DNA of 42,843 nucleotides from assembly GCA_023439185.1 (NCBI GenBank), contig JAEXOR010000046.1:1-42843 (forward strand), read 5' to 3'. The DNA is from Bacillota bacterium (GTDB lineage: Bacteria > Bacillota > Desulfotomaculia > Desulfotomaculales > Desulfallaceae). Each line of letters begins with the position of its first letter. Position 1 is the first letter of the stretch. The translations under genes and the position numbers were made by a program. The notes under the pieces were generated by a model, which saw nothing but the letters and a program-made list of their open reading frames with translations, did not search any database and was not told where the DNA came from. Positions 15,236 to 23,478 of this stretch are shown here, one piece after another.

Positions 15236-15323
15236 CCAGACAAAACATGTTTTTATTTTAATCAATTAACAGGCATGTTTCCACCGGTAGTACCTGCCAA
15301 AAAAATATCGCAAATAACTATAA

Positions 15324-15356
15324 CGAGGCAAACAGCTTAATCCGCTGTCCGCCTCG
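15324..15356 (-). terminator. Terminator after mrp
   Basis: A 13-bp stem (two G-U pairs) with a 7-nt loop. The minus-strand arms are CGAGGCGGACAGC and GCTGTTTGCCTCG, followed by a loose T-rich tract. It lies 32 nt after the mrp stop and closes the Fe-S ATPase operon. Confidence 0.75.
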
Positions 15357-15387
15357 CCATATTAACTCTGATTTTTTATAATCTTGT

Positions 15388-16230
15388 TTAGCTGATGTTG
15401 CCCACCGGGAGTTGGATAATGAGTTTGTCCAGATTGGCGAACATTTCTTCTTTATAGTTTTCAATGCGGCCGGCGTCGCAAAGCTGCGCCAGTTCCGGGT
15501 CCAGGGGCAGTTTTTCCAACAGGGGCACCCCGGCCGCCGCCAACTGGCCGGCATGGCTCTCGCCGAATATTTTAATTTCTTTGCCGCAGTCCGGGCAGCG
15601 CAGGTAACTCATGTTTTCCACCATGCCCAGCAGGGGCACGTTCATTTGCCGCACCATGTTGACGGCCTTTTTAACCACCATGTTGGCCAGATCCTGGGGC
15701 GAGGTAACGATAATTACGCCGTCCAGGGGCAGCGATTGCATTACCGTAAGAGGCACGTCGCCGGTGCCCGGAGGCATGTCCACCACCAGATAGTCCAGCT
15801 TACCCCAGGCCACATCGGTCCAGAATTGTTTCACGGCGCCGGCGATAATGGGACCGCGCCAAAGTACCGGCTGGTCTTCCCGCTCCAGCAAAAGGTTTAA
15901 CGACATCACGGCAATGCCGGAGGGCGTTTTAACCGGCAACAGGTATTCGCCGCTGTTTACGGGGCGTTCATTAAGCCCGAACATTTTGGGAATGCTGGGG
16001 CCGGTGATGTCGGCGTCAAGAATGCCCACCCGGTAACCCTTGCGGGCCAGGCTGACGGCCACCAGGCCGGCCACGGCGGATTTGCCCACTCCGCCTTTGC
16101 CGCTCATGACGGCAATCACGTGTTTAATGTCATTGACATCATTCTGGGGCAATGCCGTTACCCCGCACTTGTCCGGCGCACATCCTTCCGTTTTATCACC
16201 GCAGGTACTACATTTTTCTCCGGCTGACAC
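15388..16230 (-). CDS. mrp: Mrp/NBP35-family Fe-S cluster carrier ATPase
   Basis: A 280-residue P-loop ATPase with the deviant Walker A motif SGKGGVGKSAVAGL, VDMPPGTGDVPLTVMQ and the C-terminal CPDCGKEIKIFG carrying the two cysteines that bridge a 4Fe-4S cluster in the dimer. A short N-terminal extension has CSTCGDKTEGCAPDKC, possibly an extra metal site, as in many anaerobe Mrp proteins. It delivers iron-sulfur clusters to apoproteins. The start is GTG 16230 after GGAAGG. It lies 98 nt after the MinD-type gene on the same strand, as last gene before the terminator at 15324-15356. Confidence 0.93.
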   Translation of the reverse strand: MSAGEKCSTCGDKTEGCAPDKCGVTALPQNDVNDIKHVIAVMSGKGGVGKSAVAGLVAVSLARKGYRVGILDADITGPSIPKMFGLNERPVNSGEYLLPVKTPSGIAVMSLNLLLEREDQPVLWRGPIIAGAVKQFWTDVAWGKLDYLVVDMPPGTGDVPLTVMQSLPLDGVIIVTSPQDLANMVVKKAVNMVRQMNVPLLGMVENMSYLRCPDCGKEIKIFGESHAGQLAAAGVPLLEKLPLDPELAQLCDAGRIENYKEEMFANLDKLIIQLPVGNIS

Positions 16231-16328
16231 TTTATCCTTCCCCCTTTTCTAAATGCAGCATGATCAAGTATTATTATCATACCCGGACCGGTAGGTAAGC
16301 CGGGCATCAACCCTCTCGCAAATATTTA

Positions 16329-17186
16329 CTATACACCCAATTCCCGCCGTACGCAATCCCAAAGTGCCATAATATCGTCCGCCACGGTACTGGGCACCCG
16401 AATCACCGGTTTACCTTCCATGGCGGCGGCCACCACGGCGGGATCGTAGCGCAGCCGCCCGGCCAGGGTTATTTTTTCATTACGGCAAATATTTTCAATT
16501 TCTTTTGTATTATCCGGATTAATATCCCACTTGTTAATGCAAACGGCGGTCCGCACCTTGAAATGCGCGGTCAGTTTCAGCACCCTGTTCAAATCGTGAA
16601 TGGAACTAAAGGTGGGCTCGACAACCACCAGGGCCAGGTCGGACCCCCCCAGCGCCGAAATTACGGGACAGCCGACGCCCGGCGGGCCGTCGGCGATAAT
16701 CAGGTTTTTATCATTTTCCTCAGCCAGGTTTTTGGCCCGGCGCCGCACCTCGGTCACCAGCTTGCCGGAGTTTTCCCGGGCTATGCCCAGCCGGGCATGG
16801 ACCATGGGAGCGTACCTGGTATGGGATATGTACCATTCACCCGCCACATTGTCCACCAGTCGCACCGCCTTTTCCGGACAGGCTTGGTAGCATACCAGGC
16901 ATCCTTCACAGGATATCTCATCCACTTTGCCATCTTTGACGGCGTCATAACGGCATAATTCTTCGCATAATCCGCAGCCCGTGCATTTTTCCGTTATTAT
17001 TTCCACCCCGGGCAGGCTGTGAAAATACTCCCTGTGCCGTACCCGGGGATTGAGAATCAGGTGCAGGTTGGCGGCGTCCACGTCACAGTCCGCAAGCACG
17101 TGTTTTTCCGCCAGCACGGCAAAAGAGCCGGTGACACTGGTTTTACCCGTTCCGCCCTTGCCGCTGATTACCGTGAGCTCCTTCAC
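16329..17186 (-). CDS. MinD-superfamily ATPase with inserted 2x[4Fe-4S] ferredoxin domain (second)
   Basis: 285 residues. The N-terminal deviant P-loop is VISGKGGTGKTSVTGSF. A ferredoxin domain is inserted at about 62-105 (CTGCGLCEELC and CEGCLVCYQACP). The remainder is the ATPase core with IADGPPGVGCPVISAL. Such pairs occur with NifX-like and Mrp proteins in anaerobes and are thought to act in Fe-S cluster handling or electron-linked metal cofactor insertion. Start GTG 17186 lies inside the upstream gene, so the two frames overlap by 44 nt, an unusually long overlap. The SD is weak (GGGGCTGG), suggesting translational coupling. Confidence 0.9.
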   Translation of the reverse strand: MKELTVISGKGGTGKTSVTGSFAVLAEKHVLADCDVDAANLHLILNPRVRHREYFHSLPGVEIITEKCTGCGLCEELCRYDAVKDGKVDEISCEGCLVCYQACPEKAVRLVDNVAGEWYISHTRYAPMVHARLGIARENSGKLVTEVRRRAKNLAEENDKNLIIADGPPGVGCPVISALGGSDLALVVVEPTFSSIHDLNRVLKLTAHFKVRTAVCINKWDINPDNTKEIENICRNEKITLAGRLRYDPAVVAAAMEGKPVIRVPSTVADDIMALWDCVRRELGV

Positions 17187-18030
17187 CCATGACCAGCCCC
17201 TTGATTTTACTGTATAAAAGAAGCAGCATCCGATCCCAGCCCGCTTCCGCCCGGTTTAAAGGGATGCCCCGGGAACCGGCTTCGGCGATGGTCCTGCTGA
17301 GGGGGATTTTCATCAACAGGGGCAAGCCTTCCCGCAGGCAATAATGATCAATCAACCCCCGGTCGTCTCCGGCCCGGTTGACCACGACACCGCAGGACAC
17401 ACCGAGGCTCCCGGCCATCTGCACCGCCAGGGCCAGGTCATGCAGTCCAAAGGGCGTGGGCTCGGTAACCAGGACGCAAAAATCCGCCCCCCGCAGCGCC
17501 GCCACAGCCGGGCACGACGCGCCCGGGGGCGCGTCCACCACGTTGACGCCCGTGGAGAGCCGGCTCTTCTTAACCGCGTGTACCAGCGGCGGACTCAGGG
17601 CGGTGCCCACATCAAGTTCGCCACGCACAAAAACAGCCCCGCCAGCTGTGCCTCGGTCCACGGAGCCTATTTTCTTCCTTCCCGGACGCACGGCTCCGGA
17701 CGGGCAAAAATAACGGCACCCTCCGCATCCGTGGCAGAGTTCGGGAAATACGACAACTTCTTCAGCGGTCACCAACAGAGCGTTGAAAACGCACAGTTCA
17801 GCGCATTTACCGCACAAAGTGCACCTGTCCCGGTCGATTTCCGGCACCTCGATAAAAACATCCTCGCTGTGGTTAAATTGCGGCGCCAGGAAGATGTGTC
17901 CGTTTGGTTCTTCAACATCACAATCCAGATAAGCCGTCTGATAGCCTATGTCGCGAAGCGCCAGAACAAGCCCGGCGGCAATGGTGGTTTTGCCGGTTCC
18001 GCCCTTGCCACTGGCCACTGCGATGTTCAT
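17143..18030 (-). CDS. MinD-superfamily ATPase with inserted 2x[4Fe-4S] ferredoxin domain (first)
   Basis: 295 residues, a paralogue of the next gene. Walker A is ASGKGGTGKTTIAAGL, followed by YLDCDVEEPNGHIFL. The ferredoxin insert is at about 70-115 (CTLCGKCAELC and CHGCGGCRYFCPSG), then VVDAPPGASCPAVAALRGAD. It overlaps the NifX-like gene by ATGA and the second ATPase by 44 nt, so the three are co-translated. The tail encoded in the overlap (MGEGAHGNQRQGRNG) is outside the conserved fold. The two paralogues may form a heterodimer; this is inference. Confidence 0.9.
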   Translation of the reverse strand: MNIAVASGKGGTGKTTIAAGLVLALRDIGYQTAYLDCDVEEPNGHIFLAPQFNHSEDVFIEVPEIDRDRCTLCGKCAELCVFNALLVTAEEVVVFPELCHGCGGCRYFCPSGAVRPGRKKIGSVDRGTAGGAVFVRGELDVGTALSPPLVHAVKKSRLSTGVNVVDAPPGASCPAVAALRGADFCVLVTEPTPFGLHDLALAVQMAGSLGVSCGVVVNRAGDDRGLIDHYCLREGLPLLMKIPLSRTIAEAGSRGIPLNRAEAGWDRMLLLLYSKIKGLVMGEGAHGNQRQGRNG

Positions 18031-18413
18031 TTGGCCGACATCTCTTTGCCGGTTTTTCCACTGTGCAACCCGGCGTTGGGAATCCCCAGCGGGCTGAGCG
18101 CACCACAGCGGTATTGTTCCATCGTCCCGGCCACGGTACCGGCAACCCCGGTGTAAACCGCCACCCGGCCCGCCAGCAATGCCTGCATCGCCTTGGGTCC
18201 GACCCGGCCGGTTAAAACCACGTCCACATGGTTACGCAACATCAGCCCGGCACTCTTAATTCCGGCACCCTCGGCGGCGGATACCCCGTCATTGGAGATA
18301 GCCCGGGTCTCACCGTTATTTTCGTCAAACACTACAAAGAAAGCGCATCTGCCGAATCGTTCGTCGACAGCAGAATCCATATTTGAACCAGCGGCACTAA
18401 CAGCAATTTTCAA
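18027..18413 (-). CDS. NifX/NifB-C-terminal-like dinitrogenase cofactor family protein
   Basis: 128 residues of the family PF02579 (NifX, NafY, VnfX and NifB C-terminus). It shows the typical start MKIAVSAAG, then DERFGRCAFFVVFDE and DVVLTGRVGPKAMQALLAG. In nitrogen fixers these bind metal-sulfur cofactors; many sulfate reducers have stand-alone members next to MinD/ferredoxin ATPases. No nif genes are in the window. It is the first gene of the NifX-MinD-MinD-Mrp operon. The start is TTG 18413, 8 nt after GGGAGG. Confidence 0.88.
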   Translation of the reverse strand: MKIAVSAAGSNMDSAVDERFGRCAFFVVFDENNGETRAISNDGVSAAEGAGIKSAGLMLRNHVDVVLTGRVGPKAMQALLAGRVAVYTGVAGTVAGTMEQYRCGALSPLGIPNAGLHSGKTGKEMSAK

Positions 18414-18447
18414 TCTGCTCGCCTCCCGGCGCGACCATTATCGTTGG

Positions 18448-18494
18448 GTTCATATGTTCATTATTAATATAGATCTTTTATGAACTATTGTCAA
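18448..18494 (-). promoter_or_regulatory. Strong promoter with GTTCAT/ATGAAC repeats for the Fe-S ATPase operon
   Basis: Minus-strand TTGACA (18494-18489), a 17-nt spacer and TATATT (18471-18466). The hexamer ATGAAC occurs twice as a direct repeat (18461-18456 and 18453-18448) just after the -10 box and once inverted inside the spacer (18480-18485). This looks like an operator. Confidence 0.75.
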
Positions 18495-18515
18495 TAATAA
18501 ATTTTATTGTAACAC

Positions 18516-18548
18516 AAAAAAATAACCCCCTTACCTTGAGCAAGGGGG
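18516..18548 (-). terminator. Terminator after the beta-lactamase-fold gene
   Basis: CCCCCTT/AAGGGGG stem (18526-18532 and 18542-18548 on plus coordinates) with a 9-nt loop, followed on the minus strand by TTATTTTTTT. The C-rich arm belongs to a run of ten G on the plus strand (18544-18553). Confidence 0.8.
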
Positions 18549-18586
18549 GGGGGCGGACAAATATTTTAACCGTTGTTAAAAAATAT

Positions 18587-19780
18587 TTAATTCGCCATGG
18601 CGCCGGAAGAAAGTATGTTTACCCGCATAGTTTCAGGTTCCCATGCCGGCTCCAGGTCCAGGTAGCGGCACAAATCCCGCACCGGTATATAACTGCGGCC
18701 TTCGATAACCTCAACGTCTGCCAGGTCGAGCACGATATGTTTATCCGCCCCGCCCAGGGTGGAATCGATAGTGATTGCGCCGGTTGATGCTTCCCAGCCC
18801 AGGCTCGTTTCCGGCATCACCCCGGCAAAAGCCCGCAGCGGCACTAAAGTAACGCCCTTCATGGTAAAAGCTTGTTCCGCCAGGGATAATTCTTTACCGT
18901 CAAGGGCCACGCCGACTTGCAGGGCCGGCTCGCCCTGGTATTGATATGCGGTGCGGGAAACCTCCCTGATCACCGCTGCCGCATTCCCATAGCCGGCGGT
19001 ACCGCGGCTGAAAATCGAAATTATGTACGGTCGTACGGGATGCTCCACGTAAGCGACATCATTATATGTTCCCGTAGACGGCCAATCGCCGATTTTGTTG
19101 GCTACGGGCACGTCCGGCAAGGGATAGGGGATGCGGTCGGTATAAACGGTATGGCGAAGGTGGTCCAACAATTTTTCCCCCCAGGGGCTTGCACCGGCAA
19201 ACCGGACCGCTTCCTGCATATAGACAGCCATATCCCGTGGGCAGGTGGTGTTTTCCTGGTCGTCCACCATTTCGCCGCCCAATGAGCGCATGTAATCTTT
19301 AACCTCCTTTTTACCCACCTGGTCCAGGAGCATGTTGGTGGCCACGTTGTCACTGTAAACGATAGCGTACCGTACCAGTTCATCAACACTTTTTTGGGTC
19401 CCCGGGGGACTAAACTGCAAGCGTCCCGTCCCTCCCTCCATATGGGAGGGGGCGGTGGCAATCAGCTTTTCCGGGTCCAGTTCGCCTGCCGTCACCTGGC
19501 GGTATACATACAGGGATATCGGTACTTTGAATGTGCTGGCGGCGTAAAATTCTTGATTTTCATTAATTCCGGCGGTTTGGCCGCTTTGCAGGTCGATGAT
19601 GTATAACCCGTACACGCCCTTTTGCTGCGCCAGGTAATGACGCAATTCATCCCGCAGCGGGTGGTATTCAATTTCACCGGCCCGGGCGGGGGAAGCGATT
19701 AAAATCCCAGACAGCAGGAACATTATAACGGCGACGCCGGCCAAAAGCACTTGCCTCTTAATAGCCACAGATACTGGCAA
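18587..19780 (-). CDS. Exported beta-lactamase-fold serine hydrolase with stalk domain
   Basis: 397 residues. A signal or anchor helix (about 10-32, ending SPARAG) precedes a class A beta-lactamase-like domain (PF13354). This shows the nucleophile motif STFK at 82-85, YSDN at 142-145 and KIG at 229-231. The canonical omega-loop Glu-x-x-Leu-Asn is not seen; the region reads DDQENTTCPRDM, so penicillin hydrolysis is doubtful and a peptidase or cell-wall role is possible. Residues about 285-397 form a copper-amine-oxidase-N-like stalk domain (VALDGKELSLAEQAF, LVPLRAFAGVM, YIPVRDLCRYLDLE) common on Firmicute surface proteins. The start is TTG 19780, 8 nt after GGAGG. Confidence 0.85.
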   Translation of the reverse strand: MPVSVAIKRQVLLAGVAVIMFLLSGILIASPARAGEIEYHPLRDELRHYLAQQKGVYGLYIIDLQSGQTAGINENQEFYAASTFKVPISLYVYRQVTAGELDPEKLIATAPSHMEGGTGRLQFSPPGTQKSVDELVRYAIVYSDNVATNMLLDQVGKKEVKDYMRSLGGEMVDDQENTTCPRDMAVYMQEAVRFAGASPWGEKLLDHLRHTVYTDRIPYPLPDVPVANKIGDWPSTGTYNDVAYVEHPVRPYIISIFSRGTAGYGNAAAVIREVSRTAYQYQGEPALQVGVALDGKELSLAEQAFTMKGVTLVPLRAFAGVMPETSLGWEASTGAITIDSTLGGADKHIVLDLADVEVIEGRSYIPVRDLCRYLDLEPAWEPETMRVNILSSGAMAN

Positions 19781-19812
19781 TACAAATTCCTCCCGTGTCC
19801 GCTACTTATGAT

Positions 19813-20292
19813 CTACTTATGGTAAGGTTCTCCGCGGATGATCTTAAAGGCACGGTATATTTGCTCCAGCAGGATCACCCGCATAAGTTGGTGGGGAAAG
19901 GTCAGCCGCGAAAAAGACAGGCGCCGGTCCGCTTTTTCCAAGGCTTCCCGGGCCAGCCCCAGGGAGCCGCCGATGAGAAAGGTAATGTCGCTTCGCCCGG
20001 TGCCCGCCAAATGTTCAATGTGCCCCGCGAACTGTTCCGACGAAGCCTGTTCACCCCGCACGTCCAGAGCCGTCAGGTAAGTTCCCGCCCGCAGGCGCCG
20101 GGAAACGTTTTCCCATTCCAGGCGTTTCACCCTTTCTTCCTCCGCCGCCTTTGATTCGGCGGCACAGCCTTCGTCGGCCACCTCAATTATTTCCGGACGG
20201 CAGTAAGGGATAATCCGTTTTACATATTCATCCGCCGCGTCACGCCAGTATTTTTCCTTCAGCTTGCCCACGGCAATAATGGTAACCCGCAA
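19813..20292 (-). CDS. rlmH: 23S rRNA pseudouridine methyltransferase RlmH
   Basis: With the TTG start at 20292 (7 nt after GAGAGG) the product is 159 residues, the usual RlmH length; the longer frame upstream has no SD. It shows the SPOUT-family sequence: VTIIAVGKLKEKYWRDAADEY, TYLTALDVRGEQASSEQFA, DITFLIGGSLGLAREALEKA and the C-terminal SFSRLTFPHQLMRVILLEQI. It methylates N3 of pseudouridine 1915 (E. coli numbering) in 23S rRNA helix 69. The preceding murA ends at a terminator, so rlmH probably has its own promoter or read-through. The beta-lactamase-fold gene follows after 32 nt. Confidence 0.95.
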   Translation of the reverse strand: MRVTIIAVGKLKEKYWRDAADEYVKRIIPYCRPEIIEVADEGCAAESKAAEEERVKRLEWENVSRRLRAGTYLTALDVRGEQASSEQFAGHIEHLAGTGRSDITFLIGGSLGLAREALEKADRRLSFSRLTFPHQLMRVILLEQIYRAFKIIRGEPYHK

Positions 20293-20365
20293 TTTCGCAC
20301 CTCTCTCGGCCGCCGCTCCGTTGCCACAAACGTTAAGCAGAGTGGCGGTACTCCGCTCCATATAA

Positions 20366-20392
20366 ATAATAAAAGGGCGCCGGGGCGCCCTT
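20366..20392 (-). terminator. Intrinsic terminator after murA
   Basis: Minus strand AAGGGCGCC pairs with GGCGCCCTT around a 2-nt loop (plus coordinates 20373-20392), followed by TTATTATTTAT. It starts 6 nt after the murA stop. Confidence 0.85.
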
Positions 20393-20397
20393 GCCTG

Positions 20398-21663
20398 TCA
20401 ATGTGACCTTGATACTTCAACCCCCAGGGAGCGCAGCTTTTCTTCCAGACGGTGGTAACCGCGGTCTATGTAATGGGCGTTGGAGATGCCCGTCTGTCCC
20501 CGGGCCATCAATCCGGCGATTACCAAAGCCGCGCCCGCCCGCAGGTCAGTGGCCCTGACTTCGGCACCGTGCAGTTCGGATACCCCTTCCACCACCGCCA
20601 TCCGGCCTTCCACCTTAATCCGGGCGCCCATTCTTTTAAACTCGTCGGCCACCTGGAAGCGGTTTTCAAATATATTTTCCACAATCACGCTGATACCATC
20701 CACCGACGTAAGCATGGCCATCATTTGCGACTGCATGTCGGTGGGAAATCCCGGGTAGGGCAGGGTTTTGATATCCAGTGGCTGCAGGGGTTCCAGGGCG
20801 TTAACCATGACGCTGTCGCCGTTTTCCAGTACTTCCACCCCGGCTTCCCTGAGTTTGGCGCAAATAGGTTCAACATGCGTCGGAATAATATTTTCCAGCA
20901 CCAGTGAACCACGGGTGGCTGCGGCGGCCACCATAAAGGTACCGGCCTCAATACGGTCCGGGATAACGGAGTAGCGCAGGCAGCCGCCCAGTTCGGGCAC
21001 TCCGTCAATTTTAATAATGTCGGTGCCGGCGCCCCGCACCTTCGCCCCCATACAGTTGAGGAAATTGGCCAGGTCCACCACTTCCGGCTCTTTAGCCACA
21101 TTTTCCAAAATGGTTTGTCCTATGGCCATGCAGGCGGCCATCATCAAATTTTCCGTGGCCCCTACGCTGGGAAAGTCAAGATAAATCCGGGCTCCCTTCA
21201 GCCGGCTCGGCGCGCGGCCGACGGCAAAGCCCCCTTCAATACTAATATCCGCGCCCATACCGGCCAAGCCCTTAAAGTGCAGATCCATGGGCCTGACGCC
21301 TATATTACAGCCGCCGGGCAGCGACACCCTGGTATAGCCGAACCTGGATAAAAGGGGTCCTAAGAGCAGGTTGGAGGCCCGCAGTTTTTTCACCAGGTGG
21401 CATGGCGGATCGGCTTTCAGACGGGACGGAGGATCTATCTGCACCGTAGATTCACCAAGCCAGAGCACTTCCGCTCCCAGGTGCCTGATTATTTCAAACA
21501 TATCCTGTACATCGCTGATATCGGGAACATTTTCCAGCCTGATCCTGTCAGCAGACATCACAGACGCGCAGATCACGGCCAGAGCAGCGTTTTTGGCGCC
21601 GCTAATCCGGATCCGGCCCCGCAGAGGTTCGCCTCCGCTGATCATCAGTTTGTCCATTGTCAA
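20398..21663 (-). CDS. murA: UDP-N-acetylglucosamine 1-carboxyvinyltransferase
   Basis: MurA catalyses the first committed step of peptidoglycan synthesis. The 421-residue product has the substrate-site Lys24 in SGAKNAAL, the catalytic Cys119 in SLPGGCNIGVRPMDLH (fosfomycin target) and SVGATENLMMAA. The TTG start at 21663 overlaps the TGA of the preceding peptidase gene (TTGA) and lies 7 nt from AGGAGG; an ATG two codons later is less well spaced. Firmicutes often have two MurA copies; only one is here. It is in an envelope gene group with an anchored metallopeptidase and is followed by a strong terminator. Confidence 0.96.
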   Translation of the reverse strand: MTMDKLMISGGEPLRGRIRISGAKNAALAVICASVMSADRIRLENVPDISDVQDMFEIIRHLGAEVLWLGESTVQIDPPSRLKADPPCHLVKKLRASNLLLGPLLSRFGYTRVSLPGGCNIGVRPMDLHFKGLAGMGADISIEGGFAVGRAPSRLKGARIYLDFPSVGATENLMMAACMAIGQTILENVAKEPEVVDLANFLNCMGAKVRGAGTDIIKIDGVPELGGCLRYSVIPDRIEAGTFMVAAAATRGSLVLENIIPTHVEPICAKLREAGVEVLENGDSVMVNALEPLQPLDIKTLPYPGFPTDMQSQMMAMLTSVDGISVIVENIFENRFQVADEFKRMGARIKVEGRMAVVEGVSELHGAEVRATDLRAGAALVIAGLMARGQTGISNAHYIDRGYHRLEEKLRSLGVEVSRSH

Positions 21664-22607
21664 AGCTGATCCTCCTGATTTGTAAACAACGGCTGTTGCA
21701 GCTCCCCGGCCAGCCATTCCCGCCACTCCCTTTCTAATCCTTGAAGGTCCGTTTCCAGGGCATTTTCCAGAGCATTGTTAAAATTTATCCCCCGGGCCAA
21801 ATTTTGTATTATTTTATGCAGGCCTTCTTCGCCGTAGACCGCCACAATGTACTCCACCACCGACAGGGACTGCCTGTACGCCAGAGCCTGGTTGGCAAGC
21901 TCGTCGAACTGCCGGTCCATCTTTTTAAATTGATACACCCCCTGATCCCAAATTCCTTCCTGGGAACCCAATATATATCCGGTAATTTTATATTCCTGGT
22001 ACTGGGCCACGCCTTCGGTAAACCAACGGGGGTAATTACCCCGGGCCGCATAATCAAGCACCAAATGGGTCAATTCATGCGCCATGGGACCGGCATGCTG
22101 GAAAACCTGCCGCATCGCCCGCGGATCTTCTTCGTTAACCCAGGCCTGGGGGGTCAGAACCCTGATTACACCGCCCCAGTAAACACCCATGGCGTTTTCG
22201 CTGGCCGGCCAGCCAAAACTGGCGTTTAGTTCTTCCCGGGACGGGTAGATCACGATGGGGATCCGGGGAATCTGCAAACCCGGCAGGTAGGAAAAATCCT
22301 CGTACACCCGGTCGTAGAACATCCGGCTTGTTTCCTGAACCAGGCGGGCTCCCGCATCATCACCCTGGTACCGCACAATAAACAAATCGTCCTGCATTTG
22401 CTGCCACCCGTGGGTTCGCAACAGCATTTGGGCCCGGGCTATTTCTCTGAACAGCCCGTAAATATAACCTTTCACACTGTCCGGCACCCGCACGATGATA
22501 AAAGCGCTTAACATGATCAACAGCACCAGCGTGGCATATATAACCGATACCAGTCGGGGCGCCCGGGCTTCGAAAGGGGGTTGGGAAAGCTGCCGCCTGG
22601 CTGACAT
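21660..22607 (-). CDS. Membrane-anchored gluzincin-type metallopeptidase (MA-like)
   Basis: 315 residues with one N-terminal membrane segment (about 19-39). The rest probably lies outside the membrane. The zinc motif HELTH is at 177-181 and the third-ligand glutamate is likely in WFTEG (Glu198), as in the peptidase MA-like family (PF13485). The natural substrate is unknown. Coupling to murA by a 4-nt overlap suggests an envelope function, for example processing of cell-wall proteins. Start ATG 22607 with AAAGGTG just upstream. Confidence 0.88.
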   Translation of the reverse strand: MSARRQLSQPPFEARAPRLVSVIYATLVLLIMLSAFIIVRVPDSVKGYIYGLFREIARAQMLLRTHGWQQMQDDLFIVRYQGDDAGARLVQETSRMFYDRVYEDFSYLPGLQIPRIPIVIYPSREELNASFGWPASENAMGVYWGGVIRVLTPQAWVNEEDPRAMRQVFQHAGPMAHELTHLVLDYAARGNYPRWFTEGVAQYQEYKITGYILGSQEGIWDQGVYQFKKMDRQFDELANQALAYRQSLSVVEYIVAVYGEEGLHKIIQNLARGINFNNALENALETDLQGLEREWREWLAGELQQPLFTNQEDQL

Positions 22608-22684
22608 AGTTTCACCTTTTTCATAGTAATTGACAATTTAATTAAAAAACTAGCTGAAAATTTCAAGTAATATCTGGAAAACAA

Positions 22685-22715
22685 TTAAGGCGCGCTGAAA
22701 TCTTAATGCGCGACC
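22685..22715 (-). terminator. Probable terminator after the anchored TPR gene
   Basis: Minus strand AAGG-CGCGC pairs with GCGCG-CCTT with one bulged T and a 12-nt loop, followed by AATTGTTTT. It is between the TPR gene and the metallopeptidase gene. Confidence 0.5.
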
Positions 22716-22725
22716 TTAAAACTTT

Positions 22726-23361
22726 CTAGTCTGTGCCGGGTTTCAATTCCTCCAGCATTTGTTTTGCTTTGTCCACTTCCAGTCCTTCCCCGGCGATGCC
22801 GATGAATTTCTCCAGTTCGGCAATTCCTTTTTCCACATCCCGTCCGCCATCGCTGCGGTAAGCGTAAAACTGGCCCAGGTAATAATGGGCGGTGGCGTTT
22901 TGCGGCTCCCTGGCCAGAACTGCCTCAATTTGCCGCACCGCGTCGTCATAATCCCCCAGCAGATAATATGTCAGCGCCAGGTCCTGACGCAGCTTGACAT
23001 CGTCCGGGAGAATCTCCACCGCCTTAAGGTATTGATCCACCGCGTCCCGTCCCCTGCCCGCCTGCCAGTATAGTTCAGCCAACTGTCTTAAAAGGGCCGG
23101 ATCCCCGGGATTATCCTTCAGTTGTTCTTCCAGGGCCGCTATTTGCTGTTCCGGCGGCAATTCCTGCTGCTGCCCCTGCCCCATATCGGCGGGTGCAATG
23201 TCCGGGCTCAAAAGCCATAACACCGACGAACCAACCAGCCCCAGCGCCAGAAAAGCGGTTAACACAATAAAAACTATCTTCTGGTTTTTCTTGCGCCGGG
23301 CCACGTTAACAAAGGAAAATGGATCGTTCTTTCCGGACCTGCCGGATGTTCTATTGACCAT
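22726..23361 (-). CDS. Membrane-anchored TPR protein
   Basis: 211 residues: a basic cytoplasmic start, one membrane helix at about 28-50, a Gln/Pro-rich linker, then three tetratricopeptide repeats (PALLRQLAELYWQAGRGRDA, VKLRQDLALTYYLLGDYDDA, ATAHYYLGQFYAYRSDGGRD) outside the membrane. It is probably a scaffold for an envelope complex; no enzyme motif is present. The start is ATG 23361 after GGGAGG. It lies between the M23 peptidase and the metallopeptidase/murA unit, with a promoter at 23414-23442. Confidence 0.85.
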   Translation of the reverse strand: MVNRTSGRSGKNDPFSFVNVARRKKNQKIVFIVLTAFLALGLVGSSVLWLLSPDIAPADMGQGQQQELPPEQQIAALEEQLKDNPGDPALLRQLAELYWQAGRGRDAVDQYLKAVEILPDDVKLRQDLALTYYLLGDYDDAVRQIEAVLAREPQNATAHYYLGQFYAYRSDGGRDVEKGIAELEKFIGIAGEGLEVDKAKQMLEELKPGTD

Positions 23362-23413
23362 GGCGTTTACCTCCCGGCCTGTTTAAAAAATCGCAATTAA
23401 ACAAACTAAAAAC

Positions 23414-23442
23414 ATTATACATTAAACTGATGGTAAATTAAA
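23414..23442 (-). promoter_or_regulatory. Promoter for the anchored TPR gene
   Basis: Minus-strand TTTAAT (23442-23437), a 17-nt spacer and a perfect TATAAT (23419-23414), about 50 nt before the start. Confidence 0.65.
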
Positions 23443-23478
23443 ACGCCATTACCTGGAACGATCATTTGATATTAAAGT

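Noticed and set aside
14936..15265. Open frame of 109 codons on the minus strand upstream of dsrA
   Set aside because: No SD, no recognisable sequence, and it covers the shared dsr upstream element.
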